Source: Desulfovibrionaceae bacterium (GTDB taxonomy: Bacteria > Desulfobacterota > Desulfovibrionia > Desulfovibrionales > Desulfovibrionaceae). Taken from it: a DNA stretch of 24,905 nt. The DNA is taken from contig JAHZEL010000005.1 of NCBI GenBank assembly GCA_019421865.1, positions 38,164-63,068 of the forward strand, written 5' to 3'. Of the stretch, positions 7,093 through 14,805 are shown in pieces. The notes beneath the pieces were generated by a model, which was not told the DNA's origin, ran no database searches, and saw only the letters and a list, made by a program, of their open reading frames with translations. The position numbers and the translations under genes are program-made. Each line of letters opens with the position of its first letter. Within the stretch, counting starts at the first letter, position 1.

Positions 7093-8298
7093 ATGACGGA
7101 CGAAAGGGCGGAAGACGGAGCGCAGAACGCATCCGTGCTGACGCCGTGGCCCGAAACCGTGAAGCGGGGAAGGGGACGGCCGCGCAAGAGAAAGGAAGCG
7201 GAAGAGACCGGAGAGGAGCATTCCGCGGTGCTGGAAGCGCAGGCCGTGCTCGATGCTCCCGATGATGCCGGGGCGAAGAAGGAGAAGCCCACGGCGTTTC
7301 GTGCGGCGCGCCGCGCCCCTGCGGACAGTCTGCGCGCCGTTGCCGAGCGCTGGCTGGACGAGATTCTGGCGGTACGGGGCCTGTCACCGGCCACGGTGGA
7401 CTCCTACCGGCAGGACATCGCCTCGCTCGCCTCGTTTCTTGAGGAGAGCGGCGGCGAGGATCTTACGGCGCGGCAGGCGCTTTCCGGGCTGGACGACGAG
7501 CAGCTTCTGCTTTTTGTGGTGTGGCTTCGCCGGCGCGGAGACGGCAAGCGCACGCTGGCGCGGCGCCTTTCGTGCCTGCGGGGCTTTTTCGGATGGTGTA
7601 CGGAGCAGGGGCTCATGGACACCAATCCCGCCGGACTGCTGGACGGCCCCAAGCTCCCGCGCGTGCTGCCCAACGTGCTGAGCCGGGAGGAAGTGCTGCG
7701 TCTCATTCAGGCGCCGGACGGGCACAGTCGTCTCGGCCGCCGCGACCGCGCCATGCTGGAGCTCATGTATGCTTCGGGGCTGCGCGTTTCGGAGCTGGTG
7801 AATCTGCGGCCCCTGGATCTGGATCTTCAGCGCGGCGTGGTGCGGGTGTTCGGCAAGGGCCGCAAGGAGCGCCTTGTGCCCATGCACGCGCGGGCCGTGT
7901 CGGTGATGGAGGAGTATCTGAGCCATGTCCGGCCGGATTTCGCCCCGCAGGACAGCAGGGTCTTCCTGAACCGTTCGGGCATGGGACTCACGCGGCAGGC
8001 GGTGTGGAAGCTCATTCGCAAATACGCGCTGGAGGCCCGCATAGGCCGCGACATTTCGCCGCACACCATGCGGCACACCTTTGCCACGCATCTTCTGGAA
8101 GGCGGCGCGGATCTGCGTACCGTGCAGATGCTGCTCGGTCACAGTGACATTGCGGCCACGGAGCTTTATACTCATGTGCGCTCCGATGTGCTGGAAGATG
8201 TGTATCGTCGCTGCCATCCGCGCAACACCCCTCCGGGGGAAGAGGCAGAAGAGCATGCCGATTCTGCCGCATCTCCGGAAGAGGGCGCATCCTCCTGA
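7093..8298 (+). CDS. xerD: Tyrosine site-specific recombinase (XerC/XerD type) with a basic N-terminal extension
   Basis: This 401-residue recombinase is of the Xer type that resolves chromosome dimers. The SAM-like N-terminal domain covers about residues 80-178. The catalytic domain (about 195-370) holds every active-site residue: Arg231 (SGLRVSEL), Lys255 (GKGRKERL hairpin), His324 and Arg327 (HTMRHTFATHLL), His350 (LLGHSDIAAT) and the nucleophile Tyr359 (TELYTHV). Usual Xer proteins have about 300 residues. The extra length is an N-terminal tail of about 75 residues with an AT-hook-like GRGRPRKRK stretch (26-34), and an acidic C-terminal tail. The start at 7093 has GGAGG at 6 nt, so the extension looks translated. 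No integrase neighbourhood is present, which favours a housekeeping role. cca follows after 73 nt. Confidence 0.88.
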   Translation: MTDERAEDGAQNASVLTPWPETVKRGRGRPRKRKEAEETGEEHSAVLEAQAVLDAPDDAGAKKEKPTAFRAARRAPADSLRAVAERWLDEILAVRGLSPATVDSYRQDIASLASFLEESGGEDLTARQALSGLDDEQLLLFVVWLRRRGDGKRTLARRLSCLRGFFGWCTEQGLMDTNPAGLLDGPKLPRVLPNVLSREEVLRLIQAPDGHSRLGRRDRAMLELMYASGLRVSELVNLRPLDLDLQRGVVRVFGKGRKERLVPMHARAVSVMEEYLSHVRPDFAPQDSRVFLNRSGMGLTRQAVWKLIRKYALEARIGRDISPHTMRHTFATHLLEGGADLRTVQMLLGHSDIAATELYTHVRSDVLEDVYRRCHPRNTPPGEEAEEHADSAASPEEGASS

Positions 8299-8304
8299 AA
8301 TATT

Positions 8305-8350
8305 GGCGGCACAAGGCCGCCCCGAGTCCGTTTGCCTTCCCGCGGAAGGC
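8305..8350 (+). other. Two tandem hairpins between xerD and cca
   Basis: GGCGGC/GCCGCC (8305-8310 and 8316-8321) and GCCTTCC/GGAAGGC (8334-8340 and 8344-8350) form two compact hairpins in the 73-nt spacer. Neither is followed by a T run, so they are more likely RNA processing or stabilising structures than terminators, and the genes can still be one operon. Confidence 0.4.
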
Positions 8351-8371
8351 GCATACAGAAAGGAATGTCCG

Positions 8372-11176
8372 ATGAACGCTACCGTCATCACCTGTCACGC
8401 CAATGCCGACAACGACGCGCTGGCCGCTCTGGTGGGCGCGCTTGCCCTGTATCCCGATGCCGTGCTGTTCTTTCCCGGCAGTCAGGAACGTCAGGTGCAG
8501 GAATTTTATGATGAAGTGGTGGAGGTCCTGTATCCCTGCGTGACGGCGCGCGATCTGGATACCATGGAAGTTTCGCGCCTCGTGGTGGTGGATACGCACC
8601 TTGCCGGCCGCGTGCCTCAGGTGAAAAAACTTCTGGAAAGAGGCGATCTCGACATTCATGTGTGGGATCATCATGCTCTGAGCGACGACGAAGGCGACGA
8701 CAGACTGAAGGCTTCTTACTTCCGCCTGGAAAAGGCCGGGTCGGTGAGCGCCGTCATCGCGAGTGAAATCAGAAGCCGCGGCATTCCCCTCGGCTGCGAG
8801 CTTGCCACGTCGCTTGCGGCGGGCATTTACGGCGATACCGGTTCGCTGCTGTACAGTTCCACCACGCAGATGGACTTCGATGCGGCGTCATGGCTGTTTT
8901 CCCGCGGCGCGGATCTTGCCGTGGTAAGCCGCCTCATCACGCGGGTGATGGGCCGCGAACAGCTCAAGGCGCTTTCCGTCATGCTGGAAAACACCGAAGC
9001 CCGCGACATCGGCGGCGTGGTCATGGCCATATCCTCCATGCAGAGCGAGACCTTTCTCGACGACTTCGCCACGCTTGCGCCGCGCATCATGGAAATTGAG
9101 GAATGTCAGGTGCTGTTCGCCATCGCCTCGATGGAGGACAAGGTGCAGGTCGTGGGCCGTTCCCATTCGCCGCTCGTGGACGTGGGCGAAATCTGCCGCA
9201 GACTCGGCGGCGGTGGCCATCACTATGCGGCCTCGGCCTCGGTCAAGGACATGACCCTCCCGCAGGTGCGCGATTTTCTCCGCATGCAGGCTTCGCTCAT
9301 CGTGAACGCCGATGAAACCGCGGGCAGACTCATGACCAGTCCTGCCCTCGGCGTGTCGGAAAGGCTGACCATAGGCGACGCGCTTTCCCTCATGATACGC
9401 TACGGTCTCAAGGCCGTTCCCATTTTTGCCGACGGCACGCAGTGCTGCATAGGCCTGCTCGCGCAGGAAACCGCGGCCAAGGCCTCCGGGCACGGACTGG
9501 GGCATATCCGCGTGAGCATGTACATGCAGCGCTCCTTCAGCGTGGTGCCGGAAAACGCCGATATTCAGGAGCTCGTGGACATCATGATCGGCGGCCAGCA
9601 GCGCCTCATTCCCGTGGTGACCGGCAACGGCCCCGAAGGTCTCGACGACGACGCGCGCGAGGCCGAACTTCTGGCCCGTCCCGTCACGGGCGTGGTCACG
9701 CGAACCGACATCATCCGGCTTTTCATGGGCGAGCACGGCGCGCATATTCCGCCCGTGAGCCGCAAGGCCCGCAAGGAACGCAACCTGCTTTCCGTCATGC
9801 GCAAGCGCCTGTCGAAGCCCTGCCTCGACTTCCTCACGCTGGCCGGAGAAATCGCGCAGGACAACGGCGCGTCCGTGTATGTGGTGGGCGGATTCGTGCG
9901 CGATCTCGTCATGGACGGCAAGGGCCTCAAGTGGCCGGACATCGATATCGATCTCGTCATCGAGGGCGACGCCATGGCCTTTGCCCACAAGCTGGCCATC
10001 CGGCTCAAGGGCAGGGTGCGGGAACACAAGGAATTCATGACCGCCATGCTGGTGTTCCCGGCGGAAAGCCTGTGCGCCGACGTGGAGAAGCATCGCCGCA
10101 CCCACCTTGCGGACGTTACGGAAATCAAGGTGGACATCGCCACCGCCCGCCTGGAATTCTACACCGAGCCGGGCGCGCTGCCCCAGGTCGAACGCGGGTC
10201 CATCCGCATGGATCTCTACCGGCGCGATTTTTCCATCAACGCCATGGCCGTGCGGCTCAATCCCCATGTCTTCGGCCAGCTCGTGGACTTCTTCGACGGG
10301 CAGGAGGACATCAAGAACAAGCGTATCCGCACCCTCCACGCCCTGAGCTTCGTGGAAGATCCCACCCGTATGTTCCGCGCCGTGCGCTTCGAGCAGCGCT
10401 ACGGCTTCCGCATGGGCGCGCAGTGCGAACGCTTCATGCGCAACGCCATCGACGATCTGCACCTCATTCATCACCTTTCCGGCTCGCGCATCTGCCATGA
10501 GCTGGAACTCATGATGGAGGAACGCAATCCCTTCCTCGGATTCCGCCGCATGGACGAACTCGGCCTGCTTGCCGAAGTGCACCCGCTGCTCGCCATGAAC
10601 AATGAAAAGCGCGACATGGCCGACCGCGTGCGCCGCGTGCTTGAATGGTACGTGCGCATGTACCTGCCCGAACAGCCCGACCTGCTCATGCTCATGGTCA
10701 TCGCCCTCTGTCGCCGCGCCCCGGCTCCCGAAGTCGAGGAACTGCTCGACAGACTCCAGTTCTCCGACAGAAGAAAGCGCGAAACCATGCAGGTGCGCTC
10801 CGCCATCATGGCGGCCCGCCCGGGCATGGCCCAGTGGGAAAAGAAAAACGGCTCCCTCAGCGACCTGCACCGCCTGCTCGGCCGCGCTCCCCTCGAAACG
10901 CTGCTCTACCTCCTCGCGCAGGAGGACGGCCAGGAGCAGCATGAAAAGCTCACCCGCTACATCTACATGGGCCGCCAGATGAAACCCGATATCACCGGCG
11001 ACGACATCACCGGCCTCGGCGTTCAGCCCGGCCCCATCGTGGGCCGTATCCTCAACGACGTTCTCACCGCCAAAATGGACGACGAATCCCTTCCCCGCGA
11101 GGCCCAGCTCGCCCTCGCCGCCAGACTCGCCGTCCAGTACGTGTCCGAAGCCGCCGCCCGCTCCGAAAAGGAGTAA
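8372..11176 (+). CDS. cca: DHH phosphoesterase - CBS pair - tRNA nucleotidyltransferase (CCA/A-adding) fusion
   Basis: The 934-residue protein has three parts. An N-terminal DHH phosphoesterase (CHANADND at 8-15, DHH at 99-101, DHHA1 motif GGGGHHYAA at 279-287) resembles oligoribonucleases and exopolyphosphatases. Two CBS domains (about 315-450) may sense adenine nucleotides. A class II nucleotidyltransferase follows: GG at 506-507, VRD at 509-511, DIDID at 523-527, RRDFSINA at 617-624, the template motif EDPTRMFRAVRFE at 662-674, and a helical tRNA-binding tail. The C-terminal part adds CCA, or only A, to tRNA 3' ends; the N-terminal part may degrade short RNA. Similar fusions are known in Aquifex and delta-proteobacteria. 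The ATG at 8372 follows AAAGGA at 8 nt; the upstream open frame overlaps xerD and is not coding. Whether it adds CCA or only A cannot be decided here. Confidence 0.9.
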   Translation: MNATVITCHANADNDALAALVGALALYPDAVLFFPGSQERQVQEFYDEVVEVLYPCVTARDLDTMEVSRLVVVDTHLAGRVPQVKKLLERGDLDIHVWDHHALSDDEGDDRLKASYFRLEKAGSVSAVIASEIRSRGIPLGCELATSLAAGIYGDTGSLLYSSTTQMDFDAASWLFSRGADLAVVSRLITRVMGREQLKALSVMLENTEARDIGGVVMAISSMQSETFLDDFATLAPRIMEIEECQVLFAIASMEDKVQVVGRSHSPLVDVGEICRRLGGGGHHYAASASVKDMTLPQVRDFLRMQASLIVNADETAGRLMTSPALGVSERLTIGDALSLMIRYGLKAVPIFADGTQCCIGLLAQETAAKASGHGLGHIRVSMYMQRSFSVVPENADIQELVDIMIGGQQRLIPVVTGNGPEGLDDDAREAELLARPVTGVVTRTDIIRLFMGEHGAHIPPVSRKARKERNLLSVMRKRLSKPCLDFLTLAGEIAQDNGASVYVVGGFVRDLVMDGKGLKWPDIDIDLVIEGDAMAFAHKLAIRLKGRVREHKEFMTAMLVFPAESLCADVEKHRRTHLADVTEIKVDIATARLEFYTEPGALPQVERGSIRMDLYRRDFSINAMAVRLNPHVFGQLVDFFDGQEDIKNKRIRTLHALSFVEDPTRMFRAVRFEQRYGFRMGAQCERFMRNAIDDLHLIHHLSGSRICHELELMMEERNPFLGFRRMDELGLLAEVHPLLAMNNEKRDMADRVRRVLEWYVRMYLPEQPDLLMLMVIALCRRAPAPEVEELLDRLQFSDRRKRETMQVRSAIMAARPGMAQWEKKNGSLSDLHRLLGRAPLETLLYLLAQEDGQEQHEKLTRYIYMGRQMKPDITGDDITGLGVQPGPIVGRILNDVLTAKMDDESLPREAQLALAARLAVQYVSEAAARSEKE

Positions 11177-11410
11177 AGGCGGAAGAAGGGAAACGCAGGA
11201 AAGGCACAGGGGCGCTGCCCCTGAACCCCGCCGGGGGAGATAATCTCCCCCGAACCCCCATGATTCCGCTTCGCGGGTGGAGGAGACGGCTGGATGGGTG
11301 CTGTTCTGGCTGCCCTGGCAGTGCAGGTGTGTCCTTTCGGACCCACCTGCGGTGGCCGACTCCTGTCCGGCCTTCGCCGGACAGTCGTGAGCAAGGAAGG
11401 ATTTCAAGAT
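11177..11410 (+). repeat. Intergenic modular hairpin repeat, copy D
   Basis: The copy begins right after the cca stop codon with GGCGGAAGAAGGGAAACGCAG. Hairpin 1 is GGGGC-GCT-GCCCC (11210-11221). Hairpin 2 has an AGAT/ATCT inner stem where copy B has AAAT/ATTT, a compensatory change. Hairpin 4 is at 11323-11350 with GCAGGT/ACCTGC and GTCC/GGAC arms around TTTC. The last stem is CTGTCCGG/CCGGACAG (11363-11384) and the tail is AAGGAAGGATTTCAAGATG. It faces copy E across the next gene. Confidence 0.85.
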
Positions 11411-11636
11411 GAGGGGAGAGGGACGCAAGGGACAGACTGTTGTTTCAATAGGCTGGAATAGTTGTTGTTTTTGAGGTGATGCCCTCATTGCCGTCTGTGG
11501 GGGCTGCCTTCAGCGTAAAGGCTGAGCGTTTGGTCAGTTTTCTCGGGGAGGCAGTCTTCTTCAGCATGCAACATCGATGAAAGAGCGCAGTGGAACCGCG
11601 CCGCGTACCATCCGGAAAACGAAAGGGAGAACTCTG
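11411..11636. other. Spacer between repeat copy D and the 128-residue protein gene
   Basis: The spacer shares with copy F's flank a TTTCAATAGGCTGGAAT motif (11443-11459; TTCCAACAGGCTGGAAT in F), a small hairpin followed by a T-rich stretch, so the conserved element may extend about 50 nt past its tail. I see no convincing promoter. Confidence 0.35.
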
Positions 11637-12023
11637 ATGACGGAACTGGAAAAATATTTTGATGATGTCTATGAGGTATATAGGCGGCTGTCTCCCAGCG
11701 ATCTGGAGAGTATGGCAGCCGGTGCCGAAGATGAAGAAAAAAGATTATTTTTCGATATGTTGTTGCAGTATTTCGTGAAAGATGAGTATGAAGGTAAAGG
11801 GGAAACGGAAACGTGTCGGGAGGCGGGCGATTTCGTCATGCCTGAAAATCTGAGCGCATACTTTGCGGAATATTATGACACATGCAAAACCCTTTCCCTG
11901 GAAGAACTGGGGGATATCGCCTTTTACGCCAAAGATGACAAAACGCGATTTTTCATGGGTGCAGTGAATAATTACATTCTCGGCATCTACTTCAAAAAGG
12001 CGCTGGAAGAGGAAAAGTATTGA
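11637..12023 (+). CDS. Unrecognised acidic 128-residue protein made of two copies of one ~43-residue motif
   Basis: I do not recognise this family. The protein is soluble, acidic and predicted helical, with many Tyr and Phe and no signal peptide or membrane segment. Residues 4-46 and 72-114 align without gaps over 43 positions with 13 identities (pattern L..YF...Y.....LS...L...A..A.D...R.F......Y), so the gene arose by an internal duplication, joined by a polar linker (47-71). The start at 11637 has AGGGAGA at about 7 nt; an upstream ATG at 11577 lacks a site and adds a basic stretch. The gene is visibly more AT-rich than its neighbours and lies alone between two inverted repeat copies (D and E), which may point to acquisition. 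The repeat looks like a helical protein-binding unit, but this is a guess. Confidence 0.75.
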   Translation: MTELEKYFDDVYEVYRRLSPSDLESMAAGAEDEEKRLFFDMLLQYFVKDEYEGKGETETCREAGDFVMPENLSAYFAEYYDTCKTLSLEELGDIAFYAKDDKTRFFMGAVNNYILGIYFKKALEEEKY

Positions 12024-12121
12024 TCCCGAAACGGGCAGAATGCTTCAGTTGCGCGCCAACGGCGCGCTGTTGTGCTCTGAACCAGTGATTCAGCGACTCC
12101 CCGTCTTCTTTGAATCCATCT

Positions 12122-12355
12122 TGTCATCCTTCCTTTATTCTGTTGGCCGGGCGCAGACCGGACAACAGTCGGCACCGCGTGCGGGTGCGAAAGCACACGC
12201 ACGCATGACAAAGCCTGCAGAAGAACGCCCCGGGAAGTCGGAATCCCGCCCATGGAAACGGCCCTTCCCGCGAAGCGGAATCGAGGGGGTCCGGGGGAAA
12301 TCATTCCCCCCGGCGGGGTACGGGGCGGAGCCCCGCTGCCTTTCCTGCCTTTCCT
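12122..12355 (-). repeat. Intergenic modular hairpin repeat, copy E (minus orientation)
   Basis: Read on the minus strand it has the GGAAAGGCAGGAAAGGCAG lead (12355-12337), hairpin 1 (CGGGGCTCCGCCCCG), hairpin 2 around 12296-12320, a CCGCTTCGCGG module, a variant 28-nt hairpin 4 (12177-12204) with arms GCGTGC/GCACGC and GTGC/GCAC, the last stem CTGTTG...CAACAG (12140-12168) and the tail AATAAAGGAAGGATGACAAGATGG. It lies between the 128-residue protein gene and glgB and faces copy D. Confidence 0.85.
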
Positions 12356-12442
12356 CGGCTTTTCAGAGGGGGCGAGATTGGTTATGCTGGAGTCAGGCGC
12401 CCTCAGGCGGGACAATGGGAACGGCTTTGCAAGGAGTTGGGC

Positions 12443-14446
12443 ATGTCGTCACTGAATCCGTTGAACGATACTGAGCTTTCCGACTACCGCAGCTTTCTGA
12501 AGGAGCGGAGGCAGCGTTTTGAGGCCGAGGCGGCGCGTCTGAGCCGCGGGTACGGGAGTCTTTATGCGTATGCGGATCTGCACGAGCGGCTGGGGCTGCA
12601 TCGTGCTGTGGATCCTGCGGGCCGGAGCTGCTGGCGCATGGTGGAGTATCTGCCGCAGGCGGCGCGGGCGTGGCTGGTGACGAACCGCACGGGCTTTGAG
12701 CGTCGGCCGGAGTACGAGCTTGTGGATATCGGGGGCGGGTATCGGCGTTTGTATCTGCCGAAGGATGCGCTTTCGCACGGCGACTACTACGAGCTGCACC
12801 TTGAAGGCCGCGCGGAGCCGGGGATTGTTCGCCGGGTTCCTGCGTTTGCCTCATGGGTGGAGCAGCACAAGGACAATCCCGACATGTGGTGCGCCCGGGT
12901 ATGGGATCCTGACGTGCCGTATCTTTTCCGCCATGATCGCCCGTCGAGGCCGAAGTTTCCGCGTATTTACGAAGCGCACATCGGCATGTCGCAGGATGCC
13001 CGGAATCATGTGAAGGGCTCCATAGGCAGCTACGACGACTTCATCCGGGACATGCTTCCGCGCATCAAGAGCTCGGGCTACACGGCGGTGCAGCTCATGG
13101 GGGTGCCGGAGCATCCTTTGTACAAGTCGTTCGGCTATCAGGTGAGCAGTTATTTTGCGCCGTCGTCGCGCTACGGCGATCCGGACGGTTTCCGTCGTCT
13201 TGTGGACGAGGCGCATCGTCTGGGGCTTTCCGTCATTCTGGACATCACGCACGCGCATGCCTGTGCCAACACCGAGCAGGGCATTGCCCGTTACGACACG
13301 GGGCCGTACTTCTTCGACGAGCGTTCCAACCAGTGGGGCACGCCGTCGTTCGACTACGACAAGGACATGACGCGGCGTTTTCTGCTGTCCAACTGCCGGT
13401 ACTGGCTGGAGCAGTTCCGGGTGGACGGCTTCCGTTTCGACGCCGTGGGCAACATGCTTTATACCGATCACGGCATAGGCGACAGCTTTGAGCATGTGGG
13501 CCGCTGTTTTTACGGGCCGGACGGCAAACGCCGCACCAACGCGGCGGGGGAGCTGTATCTCTGTCTGGCCAACGCGCTCATTCACGAAGTGAATCCTTCC
13601 GCCGTCAGCATTGCCGAGGAGTTCAGCGGTATGCCCGGCCTGACCTGTCCTCCGGAGCAGGGCGGTCTCGGCTTTGATTACCGCTTTGCCATGGGCCTGC
13701 CCGACTTCTGGGGCAAGTATGTGAAAACGCCTTCCGCGATGGGGCGGCTCTGGTACGAAATGACCAATCACCGGCCGTACGACCGCACCATAAGTTATGT
13801 GGAGTGTCACGATCAGTGCATCAACGGCGACGACGCCATGATCTGGCGCATCGTGGGCGACGCCATGTACACCCGCATGAGTCCCTTCAACGCCACATGG
13901 AACGAAACCCGGGGCGTGGCGCTGTACCGGCTCATGCGCGGCATCACCCTCATGTCCGCCGATGCCGGATACCTGAACTTCATGGGCGCGGAGTTCGGAC
14001 ACCCCGAATGGCTCGACGATCAGGAACACGCTCACCGTCAGTGGCAGCTTGCCGAAGACCAGCTTTCCTTCTACGCCGCGCTCGCCCGCTGGGACAGAGC
14101 GCAGATGAAGGAAATACTGGACAAGCACCGCCGCGACTTCACCAGAAGTCCGGAGTTCCGCTTCATCCACGAAGACAAGAGGCTCCTTGCCTTCTCCCGC
14201 GGCAGACTCCTCTTTGCCTTCAACTTCCACGAAACCAGACCGGAACCCGACTTCCGCTTCCGTGTGCAGCCCGGCAAGTACGTCGAGCTCATGTCCTCCG
14301 ATGAACCCCGCTTCGGCGGCTGCGGCAACCTCGTGCCCCATAAGCCGCCTACCGAACACTTCAGCGACGCCTCCACCGGCATCGACATGCAGGACATCAC
14401 CCTCTACCTGCCGCCCCTTACCATGCTCATTCTCGAGCAGCAGTAG
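12443..14446 (+). CDS. glgB: 1,4-alpha-glucan branching enzyme, eukaryotic-type GH13
   Basis: This 667-residue enzyme should cut alpha-1,4 glucan chains and rejoin them through alpha-1,6 bonds in glycogen. A CBM48-like beta domain (about 60-160) precedes the GH13 barrel. The four barrel regions are intact: DITHAH (267-272), DGFRFDAV (328-335, nucleophile Asp333), IAEEFSG (390-396, acid/base Glu392) and VECHDQ (453-458, Asp457). The sequence between them (IYEAHIGMSQ, YQVSSYFAPSSRYGDP, DGFRFDAVGNMLYTDHG, a GLGFDYRFAMGLPDFW stretch) resembles the eukaryotic and Bacteroidetes-type branching enzymes (GH13_8) rather than the usual bacterial GlgB, and the DWVPGHF motif of the latter is missing. ATG at 12443 has AAGGAG at 6 nt. 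It stands alone, with no other glycogen gene nearby. Confidence 0.88.
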   Translation: MSSLNPLNDTELSDYRSFLKERRQRFEAEAARLSRGYGSLYAYADLHERLGLHRAVDPAGRSCWRMVEYLPQAARAWLVTNRTGFERRPEYELVDIGGGYRRLYLPKDALSHGDYYELHLEGRAEPGIVRRVPAFASWVEQHKDNPDMWCARVWDPDVPYLFRHDRPSRPKFPRIYEAHIGMSQDARNHVKGSIGSYDDFIRDMLPRIKSSGYTAVQLMGVPEHPLYKSFGYQVSSYFAPSSRYGDPDGFRRLVDEAHRLGLSVILDITHAHACANTEQGIARYDTGPYFFDERSNQWGTPSFDYDKDMTRRFLLSNCRYWLEQFRVDGFRFDAVGNMLYTDHGIGDSFEHVGRCFYGPDGKRRTNAAGELYLCLANALIHEVNPSAVSIAEEFSGMPGLTCPPEQGGLGFDYRFAMGLPDFWGKYVKTPSAMGRLWYEMTNHRPYDRTISYVECHDQCINGDDAMIWRIVGDAMYTRMSPFNATWNETRGVALYRLMRGITLMSADAGYLNFMGAEFGHPEWLDDQEHAHRQWQLAEDQLSFYAALARWDRAQMKEILDKHRRDFTRSPEFRFIHEDKRLLAFSRGRLLFAFNFHETRPEPDFRFRVQPGKYVELMSSDEPRFGGCGNLVPHKPPTEHFSDASTGIDMQDITLYLPPLTMLILEQQ

Positions 14447-14455
14447 CCGAAGAAG

Positions 14456-14805
14456 CGCGGAAAGGCAGGAAAGGCAGGTCTCGGAAAAGCACAGGGCGCT
14501 CCGAGCTTCAACCCCGGCGGGGAAGGAAAGGCGTAAGAGGCGGAAAAGGCAGGAGATACAGAAAGACAGGAAAGGCACGGGGCGGAGCCCCGAACCACGG
14601 AAAGGCATCCGGGGGAGATAATCCCCCCCGCCCCCCCCTGTTTCGCCTTGCGGCGTTGCCGCTTCGGCGTCCTTCAACGTGCCGGAGTGCCGGTGCGGTG
14701 CAGTCTCAGTCATGCAGGTGTGTCCTTTCTGACCCACCTGCGGTGGCCGACCGCTGCTTCCGCTCCGCAGAATCAGCGGGATAAAGGAAAGGATTCCAAG
14801 ATGCT
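14456..14805 (+). repeat. Intergenic modular hairpin repeat, copy F (expanded)
   Basis: The copy starts about 10 nt after the glgB stop codon. The lead unit GGAAAGGCAGGAAAGGCA occurs several times (14459-14475, around 14545-14578, 14599), so the front part is expanded. Hairpin 1 (GGGGC/GCCCC, 14579-14591), hairpin 2 (CCGGGGGAGATAATCCCCCCC), CCGC-CTT-GCGG-like hairpins, hairpin 4 (14714-14741) with GGTGGCCGACC, the last stem CCGCTG...CAGCGG (14751-14779) and the tail GGATAAAGGAAAGGATTCCAAGATG follow. It faces copy G. Confidence 0.85.

Noticed and set aside
8888..11488. An 866-codon minus-strand open frame.
   Set aside because: It is the antisense shadow of the cca fusion gene (high G+C keeps stops rare) and extends through repeat copy D.
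11177..12355. Classical composite transposon or insertion sequence.
   Set aside because: The flanking repeats carry no transposase frame and no obvious target-site duplication, so only the inverted arrangement is reported.
12851..14737. A 628-codon minus-strand open frame.
   Set aside because: Antisense shadow of glgB, extending through repeat copy F; no recognisable motifs.
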